A DNA stretch of 64,000 nucleotides, from the NCBI GenBank assembly GCA_000380225.1, contig KB904821.1, forward strand, positions 449,767 to 513,766, read 5' to 3'. The position numbers and the translations under genes were made by a program. This DNA comes from a filamentous cyanobacterium ESFC-1. Its GTDB lineage: Bacteria > Cyanobacteriota > Cyanobacteriia > Cyanobacteriales > Spirulinaceae. This document shows positions 33,961-42,205 of this stretch, piece after piece (positions within the stretch are counted from its first letter, which is position 1; each line of letters starts with the position of its first letter). The notes beneath the pieces were generated by a model. The model saw only the letters and a list, made by a program, of their open reading frames with translations, did no database searches and was not told where the DNA came from.

Positions 33961-34920
33961 TTATAGGCGATACATCAAAGCCACAACCCCACAAAGAATC
34001 ACTCCCGTCAACAATAGTTCAATGGGAAAACCAGATTTCGCTTTTTGCGAACTGGAATCCATCAGCATTTGTTGGCTGAGGTTGGCTTTTTCCTCTTCGG
34101 TCAAAGTGTTCGCTTGAGCTTCCTTAAGGGCAGCATTGAAGCTATTCGGCTGGCCGACTTTGGGTTTTGGGGTGGGCGCTTTTTTCTCCCCTTGTGGAAG
34201 AGCAGCAGCAGGTAAATCCGGTTGAGTGGGGGAGGGGAGGGAATCGGGCAAACTGGTTTCGAGGGGAAGGGAGTCTACTGGAACTTGGGGAGAATACAGC
34301 AACATGGCTAGGGAGGGAGAAATGGCTATCCCTTCTTGGTTTGAGGTTTGAAAGCCGATGGCTTGACCTTTTTCGTTAAAAATTGGCCCGCGACCCAAAC
34401 TTACCTCCCCAGATACAGGAGTTTGATAAGTCAAGCGATCGCTTTGTTCGAGATCGGCTGTGACTTCGACGGTGGTCAAGGTCAATTGATGGGGGTCGGC
34501 GGTATCTGTTGCGGCGAGATAAATTGTTTCACCCCGATTGGGAAGGGTTACTTGTTTTAAATCGGTCACGGCATAATCGCGATCGCTTTTGAATTTCATC
34601 AAAGTCAAATCAAAACCCCGCATTTGTCCGGCGTTGGGGGTGTGGATTAGTTTTTGCAAATCCCCATCGGGGAGTTTCACCCAACAAGTTTTTTGTGGAT
34701 TATCAATTTGAGAGATAGGAACCAGTACAGAATATAAGTCACCTTGGCGATTAATAATCGTACCGATGGCTGAACTACAATCGTGTAAGGTTACGGTTAC
34801 ACCTTGGGCTTTGCGAGTTAAGGCTTCAAGAGGAGGGGTAGCAGCGATGGTTGGGGTTGCTAGAGCGAAAACAGTCGTGGTTTGAGCGATCGCGGCAATA
34901 ACTAAACGAGACGAAATCAT
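33961..34920 (-). CDS. Membrane-anchored trypsin-fold protein lacking the catalytic triad
   Basis: The protein has 319 residues from ATG 34920. It starts with a signal peptide (MISSRLVIAAIAQTTTVFALA...TIAA) and ends in a C-terminal membrane helix (FPIELLLTGVILCGVVALMYRL). The middle (about 30-215) has the pattern of bacterial trypsin-like domains: VTVTLHDCSSAIGTIINRQGDLYSVLV where family members have His in the TAxH box, GFDLTLMKF for the Asp box, and VSGEVSLGRGPIFNEKGQAIGF for the GxSGGP box. Neither the His nor the nucleophilic Ser-Gly-Gly is present, so peptidase activity is unlikely. The segment after the domain is Pro-rich (PQGEKKAPTPKPKVG). It probably acts as a binding or scaffold protein on the envelope. 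Confidence 0.7.
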   Translation of the reverse strand: MISSRLVIAAIAQTTTVFALATPTIAATPPLEALTRKAQGVTVTLHDCSSAIGTIINRQGDLYSVLVPISQIDNPQKTCWVKLPDGDLQKLIHTPNAGQMRGFDLTLMKFKSDRDYAVTDLKQVTLPNRGETIYLAATDTADPHQLTLTTVEVTADLEQSDRLTYQTPVSGEVSLGRGPIFNEKGQAIGFQTSNQEGIAISPSLAMLLYSPQVPVDSLPLETSLPDSLPSPTQPDLPAAALPQGEKKAPTPKPKVGQPNSFNAALKEAQANTLTEEEKANLSQQMLMDSSSQKAKSGFPIELLLTGVILCGVVALMYRL

Positions 34921-35276
34921 GGCAAATGTTCCTGAAGGCACGATAGAGTAGCTCAAACAAAATCGTTTCTAGGATTGATTGCGATTGGATAACTTACATT
35001 CGAGGGGTCAGGAATGTTAAATTACTCAAGTCTGGCTCAAGCAGCTTTTCTTCGCAGATTTCGCGGTTGTGCGTATTTCTACGCAACTGTAACTTAGTAG
35101 TTTCAGACCAACCGTTCTATCTTTTTCCTAGTTTAGAGAATAAACGGACACTTTGTACAGACTTTTTGCAAAATTCTGTCAAAATTTAGGCATATTTTCT
35201 GAAAGCTTGGGCCAAATTAACGCTACAGTCTCCATAAAACCGAAAACCCCCAAAACCTTTTGTAAGAGGGCAAAAA
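34921..35276. other. Spacer between divergent genes
   Basis: 356 bp containing both promoters of the trypsin-like and GHL10 genes. AT-rich with an AGAGGG at 35266-35271 that fits the TTG start of the next gene. No small gene or repeat is recognised. Confidence 0.4.
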
Positions 35277-38054
35277 TTGAGCGTGAATAGCAAGATTCGG
35301 TTCGCGACCCGACTCCGTGAATACTCGCAGTTTCCCTGGCTCCGTCTCGTTGGGGCGATCGCCCTGAGTGGTTACAGCCTTCTGGGAACAATCGACCGGG
35401 CGATCGCGCAAAATCCCCAAAAACTCGGCGTGGTTCGCAGTCCCGAAAACACCGCCCAATGGACAAGCATCAACAACCGCTTGCAACAGGTCGGCGTTGA
35501 TTATTGCATTCTCGACCTCGAAGACCTCAACACCGAAGCCCAACTCGACCAAATCGGCGTAATCTTTCTCCCCAGCGTCGAAACCCTCAACGGCGTACAA
35601 GCCAACCGCTTACAACAATGGTTTGCCCAGGGGGGCGCGATCGTCGCCAGCGGCCCCACAGGCAGTTTATCCTCCCCGGCAGTGCGCTCTCAGTTGCGAT
35701 CGCTCCTGGGGGCTTACTGGGGCTTTCCCCTCACCAATCCCACCCCCCTCAATCCCCTGCGTCCTCGTCCGGGTAACTGGACTTGGGAAAATCCCGCTTC
35801 TCTGACCCAAACCGCGAGAGGCGGTGTGATTATTCCCAGCGACCTCAACAGTGCCACCGTCGCAGTTTGGCAAACCGAAGGCACACCCCCGGCAGTTGTC
35901 ATTACCGATCGCACCACCTTTTTAGGCTGGCGTTGGGGCTTCGATACCGTCACCAATTCTCAATTTGACACCGCTTGGCTACAAGCCGCCATCAGTCGTT
36001 ATGGCAACTTATCCGAGGGCAGCAATTCCCAACCCGAAGACTGCCTCAATCCTCCTCTTGCCTCGCCGCCTCCCGTACCGACTCCCGAAGTCACACAACG
36101 CCCCTCACCGCCGCCCCCCGTACCGACTCCCGAAGTCACACAACGCCCCTCACCGCCGCCCCCCGAACCCCTAGAAACAGCAGTTGCGCCCCCCGTAGCA
36201 CCCGAACCCACCCTAACCCCCGCAGATTTAATCCTCGATGCCGACGCAGACCGAGAATTTACCCCTCCTTCTGCTAGTTCCCTCGCGATCGCGCCCAATC
36301 AAATTCGCACCTTAAATCAAGACCTCGACCGCTTACTCGGTCGCATCCAAAGCGCCGTCTTACTCGCAGAAGCCAGCGAACAAGAAAACATCGGCTTGAG
36401 TACCGCCATCGAGCGCTACCTCGCCACCCAGGATAAAAGCCAAAACAACAACGCCTCAACCGCCCTCGACCTCCCCGGTTTAGGGGAAGCGCGATCGCGC
36501 CTGCAAACCTTTGTCAACTACGTCGAACAGCAAGATTACCGCAACGCCCGCCGCCAAGCCGAAACCACCCGCCTACAACTCCTCGACAGTTATCCCGTGT
36601 CGCGGCGCATTCATCAGCCCGAAATCCGCGCCGTTTGGCTCGATCGCGGCACCATTGTCAAAGCCCAATCCGCCGCCGACTTAGCCGTGATTTTCGACCG
36701 CTTGGCCGCCGCCGGGATTAATACCGTCTTTTTTGAAACCGTTAACGCTAGTTACCCCATTTACCCTAGCCAAGTCGCCCCCGCACAAAACCCCCTGACC
36801 CAAGGTTGGGACCCGTTACGAGCCGCCGTGGAACTCGCTCATGCCCGGAATATGGAGTTACACGCTTGGGTCTGGATTTTTGCCGCAGCCAATCAACGGC
36901 ACAACGAGATTTTGAATCAACCCGCCAATTATTTAGGCCCGGTATTAGCTCAAAATCGCGATTGGCTGATGACGGACAAAACCGGAAATAGCTTTCACCG
37001 CAACTCCCGCAAAGCCTTTTTCGACCCGGCCAATCCCGAAGTGCGGCAGTATTTACTGTCTCTCCTGCTCGAAATTGCCACCGAATACGATGTAGACGGC
37101 ATTCAGTTTGATTACATTCGCTATCCTTTCCAAGACCCTAGAGTGAATCAGACTTATGGGTATGGGGAAGCCTCGCGATCGCGATTTCGCAACCAAACCG
37201 GAACCGATCCGATTTCGATTTATCCCGGTAGTGCTTTGTGGTCAACCTGGACGGAATTTCGCATTAATCAGGTCAACCAATTTGTCGCCACCGCTTCAAG
37301 GCAACTGAAAGCTCAACGCCCGGATTTGATCGTATCCGCCGCAGTATTTCCCATCCCCGAAACCGAAAGATTAGCCCGCTTGCAGCAACATTGGGAAGCT
37401 TGGATCGAAGCGGGTCATCTGGACTTACTGGTTCCCATGACCTATGCCTTGGATACCGAGACCTTTCAAGGACTCACCGAACCCTTATTTCAAGCCAATC
37501 GCCTAAACGGTCATACCCTGGCTATTCCAGGGATTCGCTTGCTACGCCTGCCCACTCCCCTCGCCGTCGATCAAATTCAGGTCTTGCGGGATTTGCCTGC
37601 GGCGGGTTACGCTTTGTTTGCCACCGAAAATTTAGGGTTAAATTTGCAGACCATTTTGCAGCAAACCCAAGGCTCACGGCGCATTTACCGCAACACCCCT
37701 CTGCCCCATCGCCAACCCTTCCTGGCCGCTCGCGATCGCTTTCATACCTTACGGCGAGAGTGGATTGTGATGCTCAATGGCCAGCAAATTAGCCTAGAGG
37801 CCGAGCTTTTGCAAGAATGGGGAGCGCAAACCGACACCCTCGCCCTCGCCCTCGAACAACTGGCCGCCAATCCTAGTACAAGTAATCTCCGCATCGCCCA
37901 ACGCAATTTAGACCGCTTTCAAAATCGCCTTGACCGTTGGTTGGGGGCTTCAGACAACCTATCGACTTATCAAACCCAAGCTTGGCGCAATCGTCTTGAC
38001 GCGATCGCCCAATTGTTGCGTTATGGTGAAACAAAAATTGAAAATCGCCGTTGA
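35277..38054 (+). CDS. Exported GHL10-family (DUF187) glycoside hydrolase-like protein
   Basis: The protein has 925 residues. A signal peptide (about 19-45, ending DRAIAQN) is followed by an N-terminal DUF4350/GATase-like region (about 50-245). Then comes a Pro-rich linker with a duplicated PTPEVTQRPSPPPP unit, helical parts, and the GHL10 TIM barrel (about 440-770: EIRAVWLDRGTIVK, INTVFFETVNAS, YDVDGIQFDYIRYP, LDLLVPMTYALD). GHL10 proteins are likely envelope polysaccharide or peptidoglycan hydrolases; the D-G-I-Q-F-D-Y-x-R-Y-P motif holds the expected acid residues. A TTG start fits an AGAGGG site best; a GTG at 35283 is the alternative. PBP1A is downstream. Confidence 0.82.
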   Translation: MSVNSKIRFATRLREYSQFPWLRLVGAIALSGYSLLGTIDRAIAQNPQKLGVVRSPENTAQWTSINNRLQQVGVDYCILDLEDLNTEAQLDQIGVIFLPSVETLNGVQANRLQQWFAQGGAIVASGPTGSLSSPAVRSQLRSLLGAYWGFPLTNPTPLNPLRPRPGNWTWENPASLTQTARGGVIIPSDLNSATVAVWQTEGTPPAVVITDRTTFLGWRWGFDTVTNSQFDTAWLQAAISRYGNLSEGSNSQPEDCLNPPLASPPPVPTPEVTQRPSPPPPVPTPEVTQRPSPPPPEPLETAVAPPVAPEPTLTPADLILDADADREFTPPSASSLAIAPNQIRTLNQDLDRLLGRIQSAVLLAEASEQENIGLSTAIERYLATQDKSQNNNASTALDLPGLGEARSRLQTFVNYVEQQDYRNARRQAETTRLQLLDSYPVSRRIHQPEIRAVWLDRGTIVKAQSAADLAVIFDRLAAAGINTVFFETVNASYPIYPSQVAPAQNPLTQGWDPLRAAVELAHARNMELHAWVWIFAAANQRHNEILNQPANYLGPVLAQNRDWLMTDKTGNSFHRNSRKAFFDPANPEVRQYLLSLLLEIATEYDVDGIQFDYIRYPFQDPRVNQTYGYGEASRSRFRNQTGTDPISIYPGSALWSTWTEFRINQVNQFVATASRQLKAQRPDLIVSAAVFPIPETERLARLQQHWEAWIEAGHLDLLVPMTYALDTETFQGLTEPLFQANRLNGHTLAIPGIRLLRLPTPLAVDQIQVLRDLPAAGYALFATENLGLNLQTILQQTQGSRRIYRNTPLPHRQPFLAARDRFHTLRREWIVMLNGQQISLEAELLQEWGAQTDTLALALEQLAANPSTSNLRIAQRNLDRFQNRLDRWLGASDNLSTYQTQAWRNRLDAIAQLLRYGETKIENRR
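36075..36165. repeat. In-frame duplication of a Pro-rich linker unit
   Basis: About 45 bp (cgtaccgactcccgaagtca followed by cacaacgcccctcaccgccg and cccc) is repeated twice head to tail with no difference, in frame, inside the GHL10 gene. The identical DNA shows a recent duplication. Confidence 0.85.
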
Positions 38055-38357
38055 CGGATTGAAAAAACCGTGGTTAACTTCCGTAAAGGAATACATAATG
38101 GGGCCGCCTTCCCATAGGAACTCACGCTCCTGAATAATAAACAAAATCAATAGAAAATCAGGGTTTAGACATCTAGCAAAAGAACAAATAACCATGAGCC
38201 ATTTTTTTTCATAAAATATCTAACTTGAACTGTCATTTTTCAGCCTTGGCAGTTTTGAAACAATTACTTAAAAATCTTCATAGCCTTGATGATTGCTCTG
38301 TATTGGGCAATGAACCCCCGTGGGTGGTGTGCGGTGTAAAAGCTTCTAGGAGTTGGC
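38055..38357. other. Spacer before the penicillin-binding protein gene
   Basis: 303 bp without recognised gene. A CTAGGAG at 38346-38352 is a good ribosome binding site for the GTG at 38358. Confidence 0.5.
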
Positions 38358-40850
38358 GTGTCTAAATTCATTAACAAGCAAGATTATCCAGATCGTGCGG
38401 TTCAACCTTGGACTACCGCCGATCCTCAGTTACCTCCAGTAAACTCAGAAACCCAGTCTGAACCCTCTCGACCCAACCCAGATTCCGAACCGCCCCCCGA
38501 ACCGCCTGTCGTCGAAACCGAAGCGGTCAACCCCCCTGTGGCAAGTCCCCGGCGGCTCAAACGCCGAAAAAAGCGTAAAAAAGCGAAAAAACCCGCATAT
38601 CGCCGGGTTAGTTTTTGGGTTTTAGTGACTCTTGGCGTAGGAGCAGGGAGTGCTTTTACCCTGGCTAACCGGGAATGGCAAGAGCTAAACGCCAGCTTAC
38701 CCGAATCCATCTCAGACATCCTGACCTTTGCCCGCGAAAATACCGTGACCATCACCGCGAGCGATGGGACGGTGATCGAAGAAGTGGGCCCGGTTACCCA
38801 CAATCCCCTCGACATTGACGAAATTCCCGATTCTCTCACCGAAGCATTTATGGCGATTGAAGACCGCCGTTTTCTAGAGCATGAGGGCGTGGATTATCAA
38901 GGGGTAATGCGGGCGGCTTGGGCGAATTTGACGGCCCGGCGGGTGGTAGAAGGGGGTAGCACCATCACCCAACAATTAGCCCGCATTGTCTTTCTCGACC
39001 AAGACCGTAAACTCAGCCGCAAACTGCGGGAAATGCGAATCGCCCAAAAAATTGAAGCTGAATACGACAAAGACACGATCCTCGAACGCTATCTCAACTT
39101 GGTGTATTTGGGGTCAGGCGCTTATGGTATTGCCGATGCCGCTTGGATTTATTTTGGTAAAGAAGTGGAGGATTTGACCTTAGCCGAAGCCGCCACCATT
39201 GCCGGGATAGCCCCGGCTCCCAGTCGCTATTCTCCCCTCGAAAACCGCGAAGCCGCCCAAAAACGCCGGAATTTGGTACTAGAACGGATGGCGGCGCAAG
39301 GTTACATTACCGCCACAGAAGCCGAAGAAGCGATCGCGTCTCCTTTGGCCACCGATCCCCAAGAACCCAAACGCTTTAACCGCAAAGTTCCCTATTTTAC
39401 CGATTACGTTCAGAAGGAGTTGCGGCGCGTCCTACCGCCAGAGAAACGCCAGGAAGGGGGCTTAACCGTCGAAACCACCATCAACCTCGGCTGGCAAAAT
39501 GTCGCCACAGAAGCCGTAGAAAATGCAGTAGAGCGCTACGGTCGCTATCAACGCTTTGAGCAAGCCGCCTTGGTTGCTATTGACCCCCGCAACGGTCGCG
39601 TGATGGCCATGGTGGGGGGCAAAGATTACAACGACAAGGAACAAAACGGCGAATTTAACCGGGTTACCCAAGCCCAACGGCAACCGGGGTCTACGTTTAA
39701 GACCTTTGTGTATTCAACGGCGATCGCGGCGGGATTATCTCCCTATCAAGGTCTGCGCGACCAAGAATTTATCGTCGATGGCTACCAGCCGAAAAACTAC
39801 GACGGCGAATATCGCGGCTGGATTTCCATGCGAGATGCCTTGGTAAAATCGATTAATATTCCCGCACTGCAAACCTTGATTCAAGTGGGTTGGGACCCGA
39901 CCATTGAAGTGGCGCAAAAGATGGGAATCGAGTCGGAACTCAAGTCCACCTACTCCCTTGCCCTCGGCGCGTCGGAAGTTAATTTACTGGAATTAACCAG
40001 CGCCTACGGAACTCTAGCTAACCAAGGTCTGCACGTTAAACCCCACGGCATTAGTCGCATTCGCGATCGCGACGGGGAAGTTATTTATGAAGCCGAGCAA
40101 ACTGGCCAACGGGCCCTCGATGAAGATTCCGCCGCCATTATGACTTGGATGCTGCGCTCAGTCATTAACGAAGGCACAGGCAGCGCTGCCCGCCTCGACC
40201 GTCCCGCCGCCGGAAAAACCGGAACCACCGATGATGCCAGGGATTTATGGTTTGTTGGCTACATCCCGCAAGTGGTGACCGGGGTTTGGCTGGGCAACGA
40301 CGACAACAAACCGACCTGGGGCGCAAGCAGTACCGCCGCCGCCGTTTGGCGCGAGTTTATGGTGCAACTCACCGAATGGCTCGAAACAGAGGAATTTCCA
40401 GAGCGACCGCAACAACTCGAAGGCCGCGAAGCCACCGTCGAAGCCCAACCGATCAAGCCCAAACAAACGAAATATATCCCCAACCGCTCGAATAACCAGA
40501 GTAGCGGTAATGCCCGCAGCACTCGCAGCAGTGGCGGTAATCGCGCTTCTGGGGGGTCGCGTCGTAGCAGTGGCAGTCGCCGTCGTAGTAGTGGTGGTGG
40601 TCGCTCGACGGCTCCGGCCCCTCGGCAAGCGGCTCCGGCTCCTCGGCAAGCGGCTCCGAGACCCAAACCCGCCCCGGCTCCCCGGCAAGCCGCCCCAGCC
40701 CCCGCTCCGGCCCCCGCTCCGGCTCCCGCTCCCGCTCCGGCAGTTCCAGATTTCTCCAAGCCGAAGAAAATTCAACCCTCAGCCCCCGCTCCCACGGCGG
40801 CTCCTGCTCCGGCTGCGGCTCCGGCAGCCCCGGCGAGTGGTGGTGAGTAA
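38358..40850 (+). CDS. Class A penicillin-binding protein (PBP1A-type)
   Basis: The bifunctional peptidoglycan synthase has 830 residues. After a ~80-residue cytoplasmic, basic N terminus there is one membrane anchor (about 84-103). The GT51 glycosyltransferase follows with catalytic E168 in AIEDRRFLEHEGVDYQG, then GGSTITQQLA and RYLNLVYLGSGAYGI. The transpeptidase has S445-T-F-K448, S498-I-N500 and K620-T-G-T. All catalytic motifs are intact. The C-terminal ~130 residues are a low-complexity tail: first Ser/Arg/Gly-rich, then (PAPA)n with three APAPRQAAP units. The tail causes long spurious frames on both strands. The tail's role is unknown; it could interact with the wall or a partner. Confidence 0.92.
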   Translation: MSKFINKQDYPDRAVQPWTTADPQLPPVNSETQSEPSRPNPDSEPPPEPPVVETEAVNPPVASPRRLKRRKKRKKAKKPAYRRVSFWVLVTLGVGAGSAFTLANREWQELNASLPESISDILTFARENTVTITASDGTVIEEVGPVTHNPLDIDEIPDSLTEAFMAIEDRRFLEHEGVDYQGVMRAAWANLTARRVVEGGSTITQQLARIVFLDQDRKLSRKLREMRIAQKIEAEYDKDTILERYLNLVYLGSGAYGIADAAWIYFGKEVEDLTLAEAATIAGIAPAPSRYSPLENREAAQKRRNLVLERMAAQGYITATEAEEAIASPLATDPQEPKRFNRKVPYFTDYVQKELRRVLPPEKRQEGGLTVETTINLGWQNVATEAVENAVERYGRYQRFEQAALVAIDPRNGRVMAMVGGKDYNDKEQNGEFNRVTQAQRQPGSTFKTFVYSTAIAAGLSPYQGLRDQEFIVDGYQPKNYDGEYRGWISMRDALVKSINIPALQTLIQVGWDPTIEVAQKMGIESELKSTYSLALGASEVNLLELTSAYGTLANQGLHVKPHGISRIRDRDGEVIYEAEQTGQRALDEDSAAIMTWMLRSVINEGTGSAARLDRPAAGKTGTTDDARDLWFVGYIPQVVTGVWLGNDDNKPTWGASSTAAAVWREFMVQLTEWLETEEFPERPQQLEGREATVEAQPIKPKQTKYIPNRSNNQSSGNARSTRSSGGNRASGGSRRSSGSRRRSSGGGRSTAPAPRQAAPAPRQAAPRPKPAPAPRQAAPAPAPAPAPAPAPAPAVPDFSKPKKIQPSAPAPTAAPAPAAAPAAPASGGE

Positions 40851-40930
40851 TGCCTCAAAGTGATGAGGCGATCGCCAATTTTTGTTACGATGATTCCACG
40901 ATCTAGCCATTTTTAGGAGTAAGTGAGGTT

Positions 40931-41134
40931 ATGCAAATCCTGATGGATGCTGCCGCCGGGAGTGGTCTTCCCATCACGTTTACCGCCGTTTATATCATCG
41001 GTTTTTTGGCCGCGGTGATTATCGGCTCTATCGCGTGGTACAACTCAAAACGGCCACCCGGTTGGGAGAATGCTCAACGCCCGGATATTGTGCCAGATTT
41101 AGAAACCGATTCTGACGAGCAAAGCGAGAGTTAG
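40931..41134 (+). CDS. psb35: Psb35-like thylakoid membrane peptide
   Basis: The protein has 67 residues with one membrane helix (ITFTAVYIIGFLAAVIIGSIAWY), followed by NSKRPPGWENAQRPD and an acidic tail. This matches, from memory, the Ssl2148/Psb35 family, reported as part of the CP47 assembly module of photosystem II. The helix-NSKRPxGWE boundary is the hallmark. It has its own start context (TTTTAGGAG at 40912-40920) 80 bp after the PBP gene and is followed directly by a terminator, so it ends a transcript. Confidence 0.7.
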   Translation: MQILMDAAAGSGLPITFTAVYIIGFLAAVIIGSIAWYNSKRPPGWENAQRPDIVPDLETDSDEQSES

Positions 41135-41154
41135 GAGTTTAGAGATATTGGAAA

Positions 41155-41188
41155 AAGCCACTTAGGGTTGATGCCTCTAAGTGGCTTT
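41155..41188 (+). terminator. Terminator after psb35
   Basis: Perfect 11-bp stem aagccacttag / ctaagtggctt with loop ggttgatgcct, followed by a short T run (ttta). It begins 21 bp after the psb35 stop codon. Confidence 0.8.
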
Positions 41189-41363
41189 ATCGTTGTTGAT
41201 TGTCAATTTTTATACACAGTCCTGGTATTTCGTCAATGTTGGCGATCGCTTTTTAAAGTTTTCGCGATCGCCCCCCTCAGTTGTAAAAATTGCTACAACA
41301 AAAAGAGATAGCATGAAAGATATAAATGGTGGATTGCTTACTAGCATCATTAAAATCCCTACT

Positions 41364-41567
41364 ATGTCATCTACTACGCTCAACTCTCAATTCGATCTCG
41401 AACAACTCATCAACCGCATTTTTAAGTTCCGTCAGATTACCCGCCTTGACCAGCAATTGTTGATGTCTATTTTGCTGACCAAAGATGAAATTACCGAAGA
41501 AGATAACGATAAAATTAACCGCGTTTTCGATGCGGTGCGGTCAGGTCGTTTGCAAGTGGTAGATTAA
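41364..41567 (+). CDS. Small conserved-type cyanobacterial protein
   Basis: The chosen ATG gives 67 residues (MSSTTLNSQFDLEQLINRIF...). The helical, soluble sequence RQITRLDQQLLMSILLTKDEITEEDNDKINRVFDAVRSGRLQVVD resembles small proteins widespread in filamentous cyanobacteria, without a known function. An upstream ATG at 41313, with a weak AGAG, would add 17 residues (MKDINGGLLTSIIKIPT). It is flanked by the psb35 terminator and the inverted transposon relic. Confidence 0.65.
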   Translation: MSSTTLNSQFDLEQLINRIFKFRQITRLDQQLLMSILLTKDEITEEDNDKINRVFDAVRSGRLQVVD

Positions 41568-41625
41568 CCGCGATTTTTAATCAGCATCACTTCAATGATT
41601 TTATTCACTTGGTCTTGGGGCAGTT

Positions 41626-41764
41626 TTGACAACTCCCCGCCGTAAACGGTCGGGGATTCTCGCTTCACCGGGAGAGTCTAGAAAACACAGAACAAATATC
41701 CCAATATTTTCCCCGATCTCTTTACCCTCAACGAGCATTTTTCCCATCTGCAAGGGCGGTACTC
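41626..41764 (-). ncRNA. Solo right-end / omegaRNA-like relic, inverted copy
   Basis: Read on the minus strand it runs gagtaccgcccttgcaga ... gggtaaagagatcgggg ... ggtgaagcgagaatcc, then the hairpin ccccgaccg-ttta-cggcgggg and gagttgtcaa, the same order as at 6161-6290. The middle 30 bp differ between the two copies. The terminal hairpin here is better paired (CCCCG versus CCTCG). No tnpB flanks it. Confidence 0.55.
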
Positions 41765-41794
41765 AACCAAAGTTTACCACAAAAGTCGCCTTTG

Positions 41795-42170
41795 TAGGGG
41801 CGAGGTCTCCTCGCCCAATCTCAACTTTTGGGTTAGGACGAGAGGATGTTACCATCGTGTCGCTAAAACGTAAACTTGGACCGGGTTTCCCCACCCCTAC
41901 GGAAACTTGACAATAGGCACAAAACCTTAACTTGTCACGGTTAACCAATGACTAATCGTGACAAGTTAAGGCAACAGCCACAATGTCAAGAATGCTCTAA
42001 AACCCTTGTAGGGGCCAGGTTTCCTCGCCCAATCTTATCTTTGAATACAGCAGTTAGAGGCGACGGTAACAACAAAATTGACGGGGTAAATGGGTGAGGA
42101 TTGGACGGGGAAACCCCGCCCCTACGAGAAACTTGACAATTCAACCAAAACCTTAACTTGTCACGGTTAA
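41795..42170. repeat. Composite repeat block (inverted relatives of the 219-bp unit)
   Basis: Contains a gtaggggcgaggtctcctcgccca palindrome variant, then gggttaggacgagaggatgttaccatcgtgtcgctaaaac (inverse of part of the 20959 unit), then cttaacttgtcac/gtgacaagttaag hairpin halves around a short heptamer spacer, and another palindrome at 42008. Confidence 0.85.
42101..42125. repeat. Dispersed GGGGCGG palindrome, copy 5 (inverted)
   Basis: ttggacggggaaaccccgcccctac, reverse orientation relative to copy 1. Confidence 0.85.
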
Positions 42171-42205
42171 CCAATGACCAATGACCAATGACCAATGACC
42201 AATCA
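42171..42205. repeat. Heptamer array (CCAATGA)4 at the comM stop
   Basis: Four CCAATGA units followed by CCAATCA. The tca at 42203-42205 is the complement of the comM stop codon TGA, as at alr. Confidence 0.9.

Noticed and set aside
40245..40863. Long antisense and alternative-frame reading frames at the PBP1A 3' end
   Set aside because: They arise from the GC-rich, low-complexity Pro/Ala/Arg coding of the real gene.
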